NCBI GenBank assembly: GCA_029975555.1
Contig: JARKOY010000079.1
Location: 186,001 to 250,000, forward strand
From: Spirochaetia bacterium
Lineage (GTDB): Bacteria > Spirochaetota > Spirochaetia > Treponematales > Rectinemataceae
Direction: 5' to 3'
DNA length: 64,000 nt
The notes below the pieces were generated by a model. That model was not told where the DNA came from. It saw only the letters and a program-made list of their open reading frames with translations, and did no database searches. Position 1 is the first letter of the stretch. Every line of letters begins with the position of its first letter. The translations under genes were made by a program, and so were the position numbers. Positions 9,102 to 18,922 of the stretch are shown piece by piece.

Positions 9102-9587
9102 CTACAAATCGAGGGTCTTGATCCATGAAGCCAGTTCTGCCTTGGGTGAGCTACTGTGGAAAACTTTGCCTTCTGTAATTTTTGCGGTTGCCGAAATGCT
9201 TCCTCTCAGCCTTTCCAGCGTTTTACCAAAGCCGCTCCCGCCGGAAGTAGCAAACAGTATGATTGTCTTTCCCGAAAAATCATAGCTTTCCAAAAAGGTA
9301 TTGATAATGGTCGGCGCCACATACCACCAGATGGGGAATCCAACAAAAACAACGTCATAATCGCTCATGTTTGAAACCTTGCCCACGATGGCAGGGCGCG
9401 AGGACGGGTCTTTCATTTCCACTGTGCTCCGGCTTTTCTTGTCCATCCAATTAAGGTCCGCGGCGGTATAAGGCACTTCCGGCGTAATTTCATAAAGGTC
9501 GGCGCCGGCCACCTCTGCAAGGTTTTCCGCGACGCGCTTCGTCGAACCGGTGCATGAAAAATAGGCTACCAATCGTTTTTTGTTCAT
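9102..9587 (-). CDS. Flavodoxin
   Basis: This 161-residue protein has the flavodoxin architecture. It opens with the FMN phosphate-binding loop [16 protein letters not shown] and continues with [20 protein letters not shown] and the third FMN loop [13 protein letters not shown]. These short soluble electron carriers supply reductases in the cytoplasm. It sits between the DUF362 gene and the Fe-alcohol dehydrogenase, all on the minus strand with short gaps, so co-transcription is likely. An AGGA sequence lies close before the ATG, preceded by AAGGAG. The assignment is firm at family level; the redox partner is unknown. Confidence 0.93.
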   Translation of the reverse strand: MNKKRLVAYFSCTGSTKRVAENLAEVAGADLYEITPEVPYTAADLNWMDKKSRSTVEMKDPSSRPAIVGKVSNMSDYDVVFVGFPIWWYVAPTIINTFLESYDFSGKTIILFATSGGSGFGKTLERLRGSISATAKITEGKVFHSSSPKAELASWIKTLDL

Positions 9588-9646
9588 TCCTGTTCTTTTC
9601 TCCTTCGGATGTTACTCCCTTATTCTGCCCCCAGCTCGCAGGGTTT

Positions 9647-10816
9647 TTACAGGCACATCCTGAAGATGTTTTCCACATCTTCAGGTGTCAGCGGTTTAAA
9701 CCCCTGCAACACATCGCCTCTGCAGGCCTTTTTCGCCATGACTTTAAAGTTTTTGTCATCAATGCCGATTTCGGTGAGGCTGCTTTGCAGCCCCAGGGTC
9801 CTGAAAAGAAAGTCGCTCAGGCACTCGATGGCACGCTCTGCCCCTTCCATATCGGAAAGCGACTCGTCAACTCCAAATATATTCACGCCAAATTTCTTAA
9901 ACTGCGGCGCGGTGGATTCATCCAGAATATATTTCATCCAGCGGGGGGTAAGGATTGCAAGGCCAAGCCCGTGGGTAATGTCATAAAAGGCAGACAGCTC
10001 GTGCTCCATGGCATGACAGCTGGGTGCCTGAAATCCGCCGGTTTGGAGGAATCCGTTCAGCGCCCAAGAAGATGCCCACATGAGGTTGGCTCTTGCCTCA
10101 TAGTTTTCCGGTTCCTTTACGGCAATGGGGGCGTATTTGACGACAGTTGTTATTACGTCCTCCATAACGCGGTCCACCATGTCCATTTTGGGCGCCCCGG
10201 TAAAGTAAAACACGTCAAACACATGGGAAAGGATATCCGCCGCACCGCAGGCCGTCTGGAATGCGCTTACAGAATAGGTATTGGTCGGGTCAAGGAAGGA
10301 CGCCTTCGGCTGAAGCATAGGGTGCATCAGTCCAAGCTTTTCATTAGTGTCCAGATTGCTGATGACGGCGCCCGAGTCCATTTCCGAGCCGGTAGCGGAC
10401 AGTGTCAATATCGTTACAATGGGCAATGCGTTGGTGACCGGAGCCTTATGCGTCACCAAATCCCAGCTATCCCCGTCGTAAAATGCGGCGGCGGCGATGG
10501 CCTTTGTGCTGTCGATGGTGGAACCGCCTCCGACGGCAAGAAGCACGTCGATATTTTCCTTTTTGCAGATGTCCGCGCCCTTGTTGACCGTGGTGTGCCG
10601 GGGATTCGGCTCAATGCCGGAAAGTTCAAAGACAGTGAGCCCTGCCTTTTTCAATTCATCCATAACCTTGTTGTAAAGGCCAATTTTTTTGATGGAGCCT
10701 CCTCCATAGGTCAGCAGCACGCGGGTGCCGTACTGCTGTAGTTCTTCGCCTAAATGCTGAAGCTGACTTTCTCCAAAATAGATTTTCGTTGTGTTTTGAA
10801 ATACAAAACTATACAT
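9647..10816 (-). CDS. Iron-containing alcohol dehydrogenase (YqhD/butanol dehydrogenase type)
   Basis: This 389-residue protein is a group III Fe-dependent alcohol dehydrogenase. It has the nucleotide-binding segments TYGGGSIKKIG and LLAVGGGSTIDSTKAIAAA and the metal-binding stretch HAMEHELSAFYDITHGLG, whose histidines hold the metal. The family includes YqhD and NADPH-dependent butanol dehydrogenases, which reduce aldehydes to alcohols in the cytoplasm. AGGAG lies eight bases upstream of the ATG. It is transcribed divergently from an AraC_N-type regulator, the same arrangement as yqhD and yqhC in E. coli, which supports aldehyde-induced expression by inference. Confidence 0.95.
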   Translation of the reverse strand: MYSFVFQNTTKIYFGESQLQHLGEELQQYGTRVLLTYGGGSIKKIGLYNKVMDELKKAGLTVFELSGIEPNPRHTTVNKGADICKKENIDVLLAVGGGSTIDSTKAIAAAAFYDGDSWDLVTHKAPVTNALPIVTILTLSATGSEMDSGAVISNLDTNEKLGLMHPMLQPKASFLDPTNTYSVSAFQTACGAADILSHVFDVFYFTGAPKMDMVDRVMEDVITTVVKYAPIAVKEPENYEARANLMWASSWALNGFLQTGGFQAPSCHAMEHELSAFYDITHGLGLAILTPRWMKYILDESTAPQFKKFGVNIFGVDESLSDMEGAERAIECLSDFLFRTLGLQSSLTEIGIDDKNFKVMAKKACRGDVLQGFKPLTPEDVENIFRMCL

Positions 10817-11011
10817 ATCGGTGCTCCTTTACTTCTCGGATGTCGGATAAATAATAGTCTCGATGTTGAGCAAATAGATATACCGACACTCCATATTTCT
10901 TGCCTAATCGTCTAAAATGATTAAAATTATCCACGATAGAGCCCGCCATGGTGTATATTTATATTTATTCTGTTCGACGTGCTTCGATAGAATGGAGGAC
11001 GAGAAAATACA
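10817..11011. promoter_or_regulatory. Divergent promoter region between alcohol dehydrogenase and AraC-type regulator
   Basis: This 195-bp AT-rich stretch separates the divergent alcohol dehydrogenase and AraC-type genes and holds no gene. On the minus strand a TATTAT -10-like element precedes the dehydrogenase, but no good -35 box lies 17 bases upstream. That is common for activator-dependent promoters. I saw no clear long dyad. Regulator binding here is inferred from gene order. Confidence 0.4.
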
Positions 11012-11998
11012 ATGTCCAGTGCATTAATCGATGAACTCGCGCTGGCAAAACAAGGCTTACTCGCCAGGATCGCCAGGAAGGCACAAGAATTTGGGCCCTC
11101 GGTTACCGCGATCCCCTCGCTCACGCTCGTCAAAAGAGATGCTCCATCCGAACCGACGACGTACATGCACGAACCAAGCCTATGCTTGGTTGCCCAAGGA
11201 GCAAAACGTGTGCTGCTTGGAAAAGAAGCGTATGTCTACGATGCCGACCATTACCTCATAACATCGCTCGATGTACCGGTCATCGCAGAGATCACCGAAG
11301 CGTCGAAGGAAAAACCGTACCTCGGCCTTACGGTGAAGCTCGATCAAAAGACCATTGCGCAGCTTCTCGTGGACAGTTCGATACCTATTCCGCGCGCCGC
11401 ACCGATCAGTCGAGCGATGATCGTCAGCGAAGTCACCTTGCCGCTGCTCAACGCCATCCTCAGACTGATCGATCTGCTCGATGAGCCGGCAAGCATTCCG
11501 GTGCTGAGCCCTCTGATCGAACGGGAGATTGTGTATCGCCTCCTCATCAGTGAACAAGGACCGCTGTTGCGCCAAATTGGGTTGGCCGGAAATCAGAGTT
11601 ATCAGATTGCGAGAGCCATCGAGTGGCTCAAGAAACATTACAGCCAGCCCGTGATGGTCGAGGAACTGGCGGAGTTGAGCCACATGAGCAGATCGAGCTT
11701 CCATCACCACTTCAAAGAATTGACGTCGATGAGCCCACTGCAATATCAAAAATTTCTCCGGCTCCAGGAAGCTCGGCGGCTCATGCTGGCCGAGCAGCTC
11801 GACGCGGCCACCGCCGCGTTCCGAGTCGGATATGAGAGCGCTTCTCAGTTCACTAGGGAATATAAGCGTTTGTTCGGAGCGCCGCCGTCGCTCGACATCA
11901 AAACGCTGAGAAATGCTAAGACTGGTGGACGGGCAAATCTATCCGATACTATTCTTGACAGCCGAGGGGCTGAAGAAACGTTACAAGTTGACACGTAA
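11012..11998 (+). CDS. AraC family regulator with AraC_N domain (YqhC-like)
   Basis: This 328-residue protein has an N-terminal cupin-like AraC_N domain (roughly residues 40-190; SLCLVAQGAKRVLLGKEAY, then HYLITSLDVPV). A C-terminal double helix-turn-helix follows (roughly 200-300; MSRSSFHHHFKELTSMSPLQYQK and AFRVGYESASQFTREYKRLFG). AraC_N members include E. coli YqhC, which responds to aldehydes and activates yqhD and the aldo/keto reductase dkgA. The window has the same gene types next to this regulator, so control of the 6506-10816 cluster is a reasonable inference. The ribosome site is modest: GGAGG lies 13 bases from the ATG. Downstream, 11999-12218 shows no supported gene. Confidence 0.93.
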   Translation: MSSALIDELALAKQGLLARIARKAQEFGPSVTAIPSLTLVKRDAPSEPTTYMHEPSLCLVAQGAKRVLLGKEAYVYDADHYLITSLDVPVIAEITEASKEKPYLGLTVKLDQKTIAQLLVDSSIPIPRAAPISRAMIVSEVTLPLLNAILRLIDLLDEPASIPVLSPLIEREIVYRLLISEQGPLLRQIGLAGNQSYQIARAIEWLKKHYSQPVMVEELAELSHMSRSSFHHHFKELTSMSPLQYQKFLRLQEARRLMLAEQLDAATAAFRVGYESASQFTREYKRLFGAPPSLDIKTLRNAKTGGRANLSDTILDSRGAEETLQVDT

Positions 11999-12218
11999 GA
12001 CTAACAGAATTATCATCAACGCATAAAAACATTATCGGTCGGGGGAGCTCAAGGCTCGATTTTCCGAGGTGCTCGAAAAAGTAAAACATCGATTTGATGG
12101 CAGAAGAAGCGAGCACTTATGTGAATCCTCAAGAGGAGACGCATACTGATCCATTTGACAGGATAAGGGAGTATCCTTTCTGCGAAGAAAACGTGCCACA
12201 AAGTTCCAGGGAAATCAC

Positions 12219-12950
12219 ATGAAGCACATCGTCTTTCTCTCCGGGGCGGGGATTTCCGCTGAATCGGGGATCAGCACCTTCCGCGATGCGGGAGGACTGT
12301 GGGACACGTACAATGTCATGGACGTCTGCAGCGCCGAGGCGTTCATGCGCAATAGGCAGTTCGTGCTCGAGTTCTACAACAAGCGCCGTAGAGAGCTCGC
12401 CGACAAAAAACCCAACGCCGCCCATTGCATGATTGCCGAGTTGCAGCGCGAGTTTCCCGGGCGCGTGCTCAACATCACGCAGAACATCGACGATCTTTTC
12501 GAAAAGGCGGGCTGCCAAGGCACCATCCATCTGCACGGAGAACTCACCAAGGCCCGCTGCGAGGTCTGTGGCTACGTCTGGGACATCGGGTATACCGACA
12601 TCGTGGGGACGGAGCATTGTCCCTTCTGCAAAGCGGCGCGCGTGCGCCACCACGTGGTCATGTTCAACGAGCAAGCGCCTGAGTATGTGCGACTCTACGA
12701 GGCCATGGAGGGGTTGGCCGACGAAGGGATGCTCGTGGTGATCGGAACATCGGGCCTCGTGCTGCCGGTGGAGGAATTTGCACGCTGTGCGCCCTACAGC
12801 ATACTGAATAATTTGGAACCGCAGGACGCGATCGACGATCGGGCGTTTTCTGTCCACATGTACGAGAAGGCAAGCGAGGCCGCACCCAAGATTGCACTAT
12901 TGGTCCGCCGCTTTCTCAACGGCGAGGACAAGAGTGAGGAGCTTTCGTAG
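12219..12950 (+). CDS. cobB: Sirtuin: NAD-dependent protein deacylase (SIR2 family)
   Basis: This 243-residue protein has all core sirtuin motifs: the NAD-binding GAGISAESGISTFRDAGGLW at the N-terminus, TQNIDDLFEKAG, the catalytic His in HLHGELT, a zinc site made by two CxxC pairs (CEVCGY and CPFCKA), and VVIGTSGLVLPVEEFA. It would remove acyl groups from lysines in the cytoplasm, using NAD and releasing nicotinamide. An AGGGAAA ribosome site lies about seven bases before the ATG. It stands alone between the AraC-type gene and the convergent amino-acid ABC operon, so no substrate can be inferred from neighbours. Confidence 0.96.
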   Translation: MKHIVFLSGAGISAESGISTFRDAGGLWDTYNVMDVCSAEAFMRNRQFVLEFYNKRRRELADKKPNAAHCMIAELQREFPGRVLNITQNIDDLFEKAGCQGTIHLHGELTKARCEVCGYVWDIGYTDIVGTEHCPFCKAARVRHHVVMFNEQAPEYVRLYEAMEGLADEGMLVVIGTSGLVLPVEEFARCAPYSILNNLEPQDAIDDRAFSVHMYEKASEAAPKIALLVRRFLNGEDKSEELS

Positions 12951-13004
12951 GGACAAAGCGGCGGGCAGCTCGAATGTGTAGGAGGGATACTCCCTCGCCT
13001 TGAT

Positions 13005-13736
13005 TTAGAGTATATGCTCCAGGAACTTCCGCGTTCGCTCTTCGCGTGGCGAGGTGAAGAAGGTCTCCGGGGGTGCCTCTTCGACGATCTGGCCGGCATC
13101 CATAAAGATGATGCGGTGCGCGGCGGCCCGTGCGAAGCCCATTTCGTGCGAGACGACGAGCATCGTCATGCCTTCGCGCGCAAGTTCCGTCATGACGTCG
13201 AGCACTTCCTTGATCATTTCGGGGTCGAGGGCGCTCGTAGGTTCATCGAAGAGCATGACCTTGGGGTTCATGGCGAGGGCGCGAGCGATGGCGACGCGCT
13301 GCTGCTGGCCGCCAGAGAGTTGTTCTGGCCATGCCTTTTCTTTGTCGGAAAGCCCAACCTTCGCGAGCAGCCGCCGCGCAGTCTCTATCGCTTCGTCCTT
13401 GTTCTTTTTCAGCACACAGATCGGCGCAAGCGTGATGTTGTCGAGCACGGTGAGGTGGGGAAAGAGGTTGAAGCTCTGGAAGACCATGCCGACTTCTTCG
13501 CGGATGTGGCGGATGTCGGCGCCCGGGTCTGTGACGCTTTCGCCATCGATGAGGATTCGCCCCGAATCGAGCCGTTCGAGGCGATTGACCGAGCGGAGCA
13601 GCGTGCTCTTGCCCGAGCCCGAGGGCCCGATGATGAGCACGACTTCGCCTTTTTTGACCGTAATGCTCACACCTTGAAGCGCTTTGACGCTGCCAAAGCT
13701 CTTCACGGCGTCGATGATTTCAATGTACTTTTCCAC
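13005..13736 (-). CDS. Polar amino acid ABC transporter, ATP-binding protein (GlnQ/HisP type)
   Basis: This 243-residue ATPase has a Walker A motif ([15 protein letters not shown]), the Q-loop [17 protein letters not shown], the ABC signature [16 protein letters not shown], Walker B ([14 protein letters not shown]) and the switch histidine ([10 protein letters not shown]). These together are diagnostic of the polar amino acid uptake subfamily. Its start overlaps the end of the permease gene by 17 bases, and it is the last gene of the operon binding protein-permease-ATPase. It powers import of an amino acid at the inner face of the membrane. The exact substrate cannot be read from the ATPase. 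Confidence 0.96.
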   Translation of the reverse strand: MEKYIEIIDAVKSFGSVKALQGVSITVKKGEVVLIIGPSGSGKSTLLRSVNRLERLDSGRILIDGESVTDPGADIRHIREEVGMVFQSFNLFPHLTVLDNITLAPICVLKKNKDEAIETARRLLAKVGLSDKEKAWPEQLSGGQQQRVAIARALAMNPKVMLFDEPTSALDPEMIKEVLDVMTELAREGMTMLVVSHEMGFARAAAHRIIFMDAGQIVEEAPPETFFTSPREERTRKFLEHIL

Positions 13737-14541
13737 GGTGCCTCAGCTTTTCTTCCATCATTGCGACCAGCCGCGAGAAAAACAGGGTCATCACCAGGTA
13801 GATGAGCGCGATGACCGTGTAGCTCTCGAAATATCGGAACGACGTCGACGCATATTCTCTGCCCCGGCGTAACAGGTCCGAGACGGCGAGGATCGATACG
13901 AGCGACGAGTCTTTTAAGAGCGCGATGAACTCGTTGCCGATCGGCGGCAGGATGATTCTGATTGTCTGCGGAATAATGATTTTCCTCATCGCCATCGAGC
14001 GCGACATGCCGAGGGCGAGGGCCGCTTCCATCTGTCCTCTGGGGATGGCCTGCATGCCGGCGCGGAAAATCTCGGCCATGTAGGCGCCGTAACAGATCGA
14101 CATGGCGACAATGGCCGCAGCGGGACCTTTCAGCCTGAGGAGTGGGCCCAGCGCATAGTAGATGTAGAAGAGCTGCACGAGCAGGGGTATGCCGCGGATT
14201 ATCTCGACGTAGACCGTCGCGATTCGGTTGATGAACCGCTTCTGCGAGATGCGCCCGAGTCCAGCGAAGAGGCCGATGAGCAAGGCGAAGAAGATCGAGA
14301 CCAGCGTCACCGAGAATGTCGCCACAAGGCCATCCGGCACAAAGGAGAGAATGCGGAGGTAAGGATCGGGACTCAGCAGCGGCAGAATGACGAGCAGTGC
14401 GATCGCCCCGAAGAACGAGATGTTCCACGCAGACAGAAGAGTACCCTCATCCTTCAAGGGAATGAGGGTGCCGTCCGTGACGTTGATGGTCGTCTTGCCG
14501 GAGTCTTTCGAGTTCCGATCCGAAAAAGGAGATCCTCTCAT
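13720..14541 (-). CDS. Polar amino acid ABC transporter permease
   Basis: This 273-residue integral membrane protein has a His/Glu/Gln/Arg-type permease domain. It has a predicted segment near residues 45-65, then [20 protein letters not shown], and the cytoplasmic EAA-like loop ([20 protein letters not shown]) that docks with the ATPase. The first 40 residues are an unusual polar leader. The ribosome site is weak, and a start further inside is possible. It follows the binding protein by 19 bases and overlaps the ATPase gene. A single permease gene implies a homodimeric channel. The pairing with the adjacent binding protein is clear from the operon. Confidence 0.94.
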   Translation of the reverse strand: MRGSPFSDRNSKDSGKTTINVTDGTLIPLKDEGTLLSAWNISFFGAIALLVILPLLSPDPYLRILSFVPDGLVATFSVTLVSIFFALLIGLFAGLGRISQKRFINRIATVYVEIIRGIPLLVQLFYIYYALGPLLRLKGPAAAIVAMSICYGAYMAEIFRAGMQAIPRGQMEAALALGMSRSMAMRKIIIPQTIRIILPPIGNEFIALLKDSSLVSILAVSDLLRRGREYASTSFRYFESYTVIALIYLVMTLFFSRLVAMMEEKLRHRGKVH

Positions 14542-14560
14542 CGTTCTTTATCGGGCAATC

Positions 14561-15322
14561 CTACTGCAGCCACTTTTTCTGCAGTTCATCCAGCTTGCCG
14601 GAGGATTTTACCTTGGCGAGTCCCTCGTTGAAAAGCTTTTGGGTCTTGGTGTCGCCTTTTTTGAACGCGAAACCGAGCCACTCGTCGGTGAAGGGCTTGC
14701 CGACGATCATGAGCTTGTCTTTGTAGGTGGCGTTCTGGAGCGCAAAGTTTGCGGCGATGGGCGAATCGGCGACGACGCCGTCGATGTTGCCGTTCGCCAG
14801 GTCTTCAAACGCGAGTCCTACTTCGTCGTAGGTCTTGAGCTCGACGCCCTGCACTTTTCCGATCTCGATGGCGCCGGTGGTGCCGATCTGGGCTCCGACT
14901 TTCTTGCCGACCATGTCGGCGAGCGTGCTTACGCCCGCAGTGCCCTTGCGGACGACGAGAACCTGGCCTGCGTTCACGTAGGGGTCGGAGAAGTCCATTG
15001 TCGCTTTGCGTTCGTCCGTAATGGTGACGGAGGAGGCGATGACCTGATAGTTGCCCGCGGCGAGGCCGGCGAATATGCCATCCCATGCAGTATTCTTAAT
15101 TTCCACCTTGAAGCCTTGGGCTTTAGCGATCTCATTCACAAGATCGATATCGAAGCCGACGATGTTTTTGTTCTCGTCGACGTATTCCATTGGTGGCCAG
15201 GTGGCGTCGGTGGCGACCGTGATCAGGGCTGGTTTTTTGGCGCATGAGAAAAGGCCGACTGCGCCGAACGCGACGATCGCAACCAGCATGACGGAGGCGA
15301 GAACGGACCAGAATTTCTTCAT
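14561..15322 (-). CDS. Polar amino acid ABC transporter, substrate-binding lipoprotein
   Basis: This 253-residue protein is a cluster F (SBP_bac_3) amino acid-binding protein. It has a signal followed by a lipobox-like cysteine (AVGLFSCAKKP). The mature protein contains the ligand-pocket segments TDATWPPMEYVDENKNIVGFD and SSVTITDERKATMDFSDPY, in which the conserved aromatic and Arg/Asp residues bind the amino acid. It is tethered outside the cytoplasmic membrane and delivers the ligand to the permease encoded next. A TTGACA-N17-TATCCT promoter lies about 50-80 bases upstream. The ligand could be a polar or acidic amino acid; I cannot choose between them. Confidence 0.95.
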   Translation of the reverse strand: MKKFWSVLASVMLVAIVAFGAVGLFSCAKKPALITVATDATWPPMEYVDENKNIVGFDIDLVNEIAKAQGFKVEIKNTAWDGIFAGLAAGNYQVIASSVTITDERKATMDFSDPYVNAGQVLVVRKGTAGVSTLADMVGKKVGAQIGTTGAIEIGKVQGVELKTYDEVGLAFEDLANGNIDGVVADSPIAANFALQNATYKDKLMIVGKPFTDEWLGFAFKKGDTKTQKLFNEGLAKVKSSGKLDELQKKWLQ

Positions 15323-15365
15323 AGCCTTGCTCCTTTGTATCTATTTGAATGCACACGAATCATAT

Positions 15366-15401
15366 CATATCGAGGATATGGCGATTTGCATATAGTGTCA
15401 A
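15366..15401 (-). promoter_or_regulatory. Sigma70-type promoter of the amino-acid ABC operon with overlapping dyad
   Basis: Read on the minus strand, TTGACA (15401-15396) and TATCCT (15378-15373) are separated by exactly 17 bases and point at the binding-protein gene starting at 15322. The dyad CATATCGAGGATATG (15366-15380) is a perfect 6-bp inverted repeat with a 3-base centre. It covers the -10 box, so a repressor bound there would block transcription. Confidence 0.65.
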
Positions 15402-15450
15402 TAATGGAGAATAAATATGTGAAAGGTCGACGCCGCACCATGCCGGACCA

Positions 15451-16989
15451 TCAGCGTGTCGCAAGGCGCGCAGTCCGCGCGGCGAGTTCCCAAATGCTCA
15501 GGCGCTCCTTGCCGGCGAGGTAGGTTTCGAGCGTGTCGTGCAGGGGCAGGGCCCATTGTTCGGTGACTTTGCCCATGATGCCCAGCACGGTTCCGACAAG
15601 GCCCGCGTTGCAGTCGACATCGAGCCCCGCGTGGGCGAGAATGCGGAACGATTCGGTCATGTCGCCGTTGCCGAACCAGAGCGCCGTGACGACGGCGGCG
15701 ATGTTCGGATAGGCGTGAATCCAATTGTAGCGCTCAAAATATGTGTCGAGCATGGCCCATGCGGCCTCGGCGCTCTCGGTGCGCGCGGTGGTATCGAAGC
15801 ACTTTTTAAGCACGGCAGCATATTCGCTTCTTTTGGGAATGAATCGGGCGGCGTCGACGAGGAGCGTGCGCGGCAGTCTGTGCACAAAGGCGAGCGAGGT
15901 GAGGACCGCAGCGTACATCTCGCCGTAGACGCCGTTTTCGGCGTGGGATACGACGCCGTCGATGTGCGCGAGGCGGGCCGCCTCCATGGGCCAGGCAGGC
16001 GCCACGAGGCCGCAGACCATGCCGCGCATCTGTGCGCCGATCCAGTTGGAGTAGGGGTTGCGCCAGGAACCAGATTCGGGCGGCAGAATGCCGTCGGCCA
16101 TGTTGTGCAGGGCAATCCATTCGGCAGACCACCCGAAGGGGATCTGCTTCACCCATTCTCGGCCGATGTCGCGCGAGCGAATATCCCGCCCGCGGCGCTC
16201 GAAGGCGTCGAGAAAGGCGAGCTCGTAGACGACATCGTCGTTGACGGTTTCCGGCTCGGTGATGTAGCCGTCGATACGGCCGTAGACCTTCTGCAGCTGT
16301 GCGCTGTGGTAGCCTTCAATCGCGGTGCCGAAGGCGCCGCCAGCGAGCTGGCCGAGCCAGCCGGCGTAGATGCGCGCTTCGATGTCGTCGGGGATGCGTG
16401 CGGGGGCCTGCGATTCTTCGGCTGCGGGCATCTCGGCACGGACGGCTTCCCAGTCTGTCGGGTGCAGGTAGTTCCAGTATGGGTGTGCAGGATCACGCGG
16501 CGCTGTGTGGATTTCGTGCAAAAGCTCGGCGGTGAGGGCGCGCAGTTCCGGGCTGACGGCGGGCTTCGGAGTCCGCTTCGGCGTCAGCGGGGCGTCGTTT
16601 TCGCCCAATTCTGAGTGCATAGGCTGCTCGAAGTTGGCCTGCACGGTGCCGCCGCTTTCAGGCGTTCCAAGGTTCTCCCAGTCGAGGATGCCACAGTTTT
16701 GGGCCTCTTCCATGCCTTTATAGAGAACCTGTTCGGCGCGCCTGACATCGTAGCCCTTGTTGCCCATGGCCTGGACCATTTCGAGGTATGGGATTTCGGG
16801 CGCGCCCGAACCAGGCACGGAAGAGAACCAGAACAGGGCGATAAGGTCATCGCCGGTGGGGAAGGTCGTCTCACTCGTGTACCACTTCGAGTCGTGGGTG
16901 CGCCGGTCGAGGGGCACGGCAGAAAGCCGTATCGCTCGGTCGATCTGCCAGGCGTGCGCGTTTCGGCCAGCAAAAAGTTTCGCGTTCAC
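15451..16989 (-). CDS. ADP-ribosylglycohydrolase family protein
   Basis: This 512-residue protein has an ADP-ribosylglycohydrolase-like domain in roughly residues 215-512. The family landmarks are [34 protein letters not shown] and the acidic segment [16 protein letters not shown], where aspartates usually hold magnesium. The first ~210 residues are extra relative to the usual ~300-residue enzyme and I do not recognise them. The start is a GTG at 16989, with AGGAAAG upstream, overlapping the permease stop by four bases. The longer open frame to 17289 is not used. It is the last gene of a nucleoside-type ABC operon, so a role in cleaving ribosyl bonds of imported nucleosides or ADP-ribose-like compounds is plausible but inferred. 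Confidence 0.85.
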   Translation of the reverse strand: MNAKLFAGRNAHAWQIDRAIRLSAVPLDRRTHDSKWYTSETTFPTGDDLIALFWFSSVPGSGAPEIPYLEMVQAMGNKGYDVRRAEQVLYKGMEEAQNCGILDWENLGTPESGGTVQANFEQPMHSELGENDAPLTPKRTPKPAVSPELRALTAELLHEIHTAPRDPAHPYWNYLHPTDWEAVRAEMPAAEESQAPARIPDDIEARIYAGWLGQLAGGAFGTAIEGYHSAQLQKVYGRIDGYITEPETVNDDVVYELAFLDAFERRGRDIRSRDIGREWVKQIPFGWSAEWIALHNMADGILPPESGSWRNPYSNWIGAQMRGMVCGLVAPAWPMEAARLAHIDGVVSHAENGVYGEMYAAVLTSLAFVHRLPRTLLVDAARFIPKRSEYAAVLKKCFDTTARTESAEAAWAMLDTYFERYNWIHAYPNIAAVVTALWFGNGDMTESFRILAHAGLDVDCNAGLVGTVLGIMGKVTEQWALPLHDTLETYLAGKERLSIWELAARTARLATR

Positions 16990-17888
16990 AGTGCTTTCCT
17001 TTCGCGCTCGCGGTTTCGGCGCGCGTAGACATAGAGGGCGCCCAGGGTCGCAATGTAGGGCACCATCGAGGTAAACTGCGAGCTGACGCCGTAGCTCTGC
17101 AGGAAGAGTCCGAGCCCATCGAAAAAGCCGAAGAGCAAAGAAATAAGCGCGATGCCGTAGGGGTGCCCATCGACGAGAATGATCGCCGCGAGCGAAATCC
17201 ACCCGCGCCCGGCCGTCATATTCTCCGCGAACAGCGTGACGTAGCCCAGCGACAAGAATGCTCCCGCCAGCCCACAGAACACCGCACACAGCAGGAGCGA
17301 CTGAATTCGCATGCGCGACGTGCGCACTCCGCTCGAATCGAGCGAATTCGCATTATACCCCGCAGCCCTCAACCTCAGCCCGAACCGCGTCTTGAACACC
17401 AAATAATAACAGAAGATGGTGGCGACCACCGCCAGGTAGACGATGAGGTTCCTGCCCGACACGACCGGCCCCAAGAGGGGAATTTTCTCGACAAGCGGAA
17501 TGCGGATATTCGGTATCGAATCGATGAGCTTGCTCGTGAAAACTCCCTTTACCTTAAAAATCTGCCGCAGAAGATATGTCGTGCTGCCCACCGCGAAGAG
17601 GTTGAGCGCAATGCCCGTCACAAATTCGTCGGTATCGAGCGTCACGGAGAAGAAGATGAAGATGAGGGCCAAGATCATCGCTCCTGCGACTGCGAACAAA
17701 AGCCCTATGACCCACGAATGAAACACGAAGGAGCCGAGCACCGCCGCAAAGGCGGCCATCAGCATCATGCCTTCCATGGCGATGTTGAAGATGCCCGCAT
17801 AAAAAGTGAGCATCCCGCCGAGCGCGGCGAGCAGAATGGGCGTGGCGCCCGCGATCATGCCGGTAATCAAGCCGACGACGATGTTCAT
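16986..17888 (-). CDS. Nucleoside-type ABC transporter permease (NupQ/YufQ-like)
   Basis: This 300-residue membrane protein belongs to the branched-chain/ribose-type permease family (BPD_transp_2). It shows [21 protein letters not shown] at the N-terminus and [19 protein letters not shown], the conserved cytoplasmic coupling region, followed by more hydrophobic segments. The start at 17888 has GGAGGAGGGC upstream and overlaps the preceding permease stop (ATGA). The longer frame that extends upstream to 18338 is a shadow of the other permease. Together with that permease it forms the heterodimeric channel. The BMP-type binding protein at the head of the operon points to nucleosides or related purines. 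Confidence 0.93.
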   Translation of the reverse strand: MNIVVGLITGMIAGATPILLAALGGMLTFYAGIFNIAMEGMMLMAAFAAVLGSFVFHSWVIGLLFAVAGAMILALIFIFFSVTLDTDEFVTGIALNLFAVGSTTYLLRQIFKVKGVFTSKLIDSIPNIRIPLVEKIPLLGPVVSGRNLIVYLAVVATIFCYYLVFKTRFGLRLRAAGYNANSLDSSGVRTSRMRIQSLLLCAVFCGLAGAFLSLGYVTLFAENMTAGRGWISLAAIILVDGHPYGIALISLLFGFFDGLGLFLQSYGVSSQFTSMVPYIATLGALYVYARRNRERERKAL

Positions 17889-18922
17889 GGTGCCCTCCTC
17901 CGCGCCTGACGCCGCGCCGCGAGCCGGTCGAAGGCCACGGCGGCGTATTCGCGCGTGGCCACGATGACGAGGACGAGGATCGCCTGCAGCACCTGGGCGA
18001 TCTCGCTCGGCACGTTCGTAATGAGCTCCATGCCGAGCGCCCCGGTCTGGATCGCCGCCACAAAGACGCCGTAGATGAGCGTCTCCAGAAGTCCGTTGTT
18101 CGCCATGATGGCGATCATGATGCCGTCCCATGCGTAGTTGGCGCCGAGTCCCTTTATGAACCTGTGCGGCCCGGCCATCACCACAAGCCCGCCCGCCAGA
18201 CCCGCGAGGGCTCCCGTGACGAGCATGACCGCCATGAAGTTGCCGCGCACGTCGCAGCCGCCGAGCCGCGCGAACAGGGAATTCTGCCCCGTGATGCGCC
18301 ACTCGTAGCCCGCGCGCCAGCGCTGCACCACGAACCACATCGCCGCAACCGCCGCGAACATGAGCAACACCGAGGAACTCAAGGGCCCGATGTCGGGCAT
18401 CCAGCCGCTTTGCGCGATCGGCGGCGTCATCGGCGAAAAGGCCTTGCGGTCCATGAAGGGATACGCGATGGCCCAGGCGGTAAAAAAGTCCGCGATCATG
18501 TTGAGCATGAGCGTGACGATGAATTCACTCATGCCGAAGGCCTGCCGCAGAAGACCTGCGAGCGCGGACCACAGTGCCCCGCCCGCGATGGCCAAAAGCA
18601 GAAGGAGCGGAATTTCCAGCGCAGGCGGCAGCGAGAAGTAAAGCCCGCCAAGCGTCGCGGCAAGGGCTCCAAACACGAGCTGCCCCGGCTGACCCAGATT
18701 CACCGGCCCCGATGCGAAGGCGATCGCCGCGGAGAGGCCCGTGAGCACGAGGGGCACCGAATTTTTCAGGGTCGTGGCGAAAGGTCCAATTCCTCCGAGC
18801 GAAAACTGTGCGAGTGCGCCATAGGTGGCCAAAGGCTCGTAGCCCTCGAGCAACATGATGAGGGCTCCCACAAGGAATGCGATCACGACGCCCAAGACGC
18901 CGCTCAGAATTTTGCGCGTCAT
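17885..18922 (-). CDS. Nucleoside-type ABC transporter permease (NupP/YufP-like)
   Basis: This 345-residue membrane protein is the second channel subunit. It has a hydrophobic N-terminus ([20 protein letters not shown]), the segment [31 protein letters not shown] typical of this permease family, and later [22 protein letters not shown]. It overlaps both neighbours by four bases, so ATPase, permease and permease are tightly coupled. It would carry the substrate across the inner membrane when the ATPase works. The family (nucleoside/BMP-type) is clear; the exact purine or pyrimidine is not. Confidence 0.93.
   Translation of the reverse strand: MTRKILSGVLGVVIAFLVGALIMLLEGYEPLATYGALAQFSLGGIGPFATTLKNSVPLVLTGLSAAIAFASGPVNLGQPGQLVFGALAATLGGLYFSLPPALEIPLLLLLAIAGGALWSALAGLLRQAFGMSEFIVTLMLNMIADFFTAWAIAYPFMDRKAFSPMTPPIAQSGWMPDIGPLSSSVLLMFAAVAAMWFVVQRWRAGYEWRITGQNSLFARLGGCDVRGNFMAVMLVTGALAGLAGGLVVMAGPHRFIKGLGANYAWDGIMIAIMANNGLLETLIYGVFVAAIQTGALGMELITNVPSEIAQVLQAILVLVIVATREYAAVAFDRLAARRQARRRAP

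Noticed and set aside
12155-12178. TTGACA and GGATA-N6-TATCC near the sirtuin gene
   Set aside because: The orientation and spacing do not match the E. coli HipB operator (TATCC-N8-GGATA), and no good -10 box follows the TTGACA.
12097-12222. 41-codon open frame overlapping the sirtuin start (ATGA)
   Set aside because: No ribosome site and no recognisable product; the overlap may be chance. Kept only as a possible small gene.
13014-13805. 263-residue plus-strand frame over the amino-acid ATPase gene
   Set aside because: Antisense shadow of a gene with all ABC motifs on the minus strand.
16986-18338. 450-residue frame covering both permeases
   Set aside because: Its N-terminal part is out of frame with the real upstream permease; the true permease starts at 17888 with a clear ribosome site.
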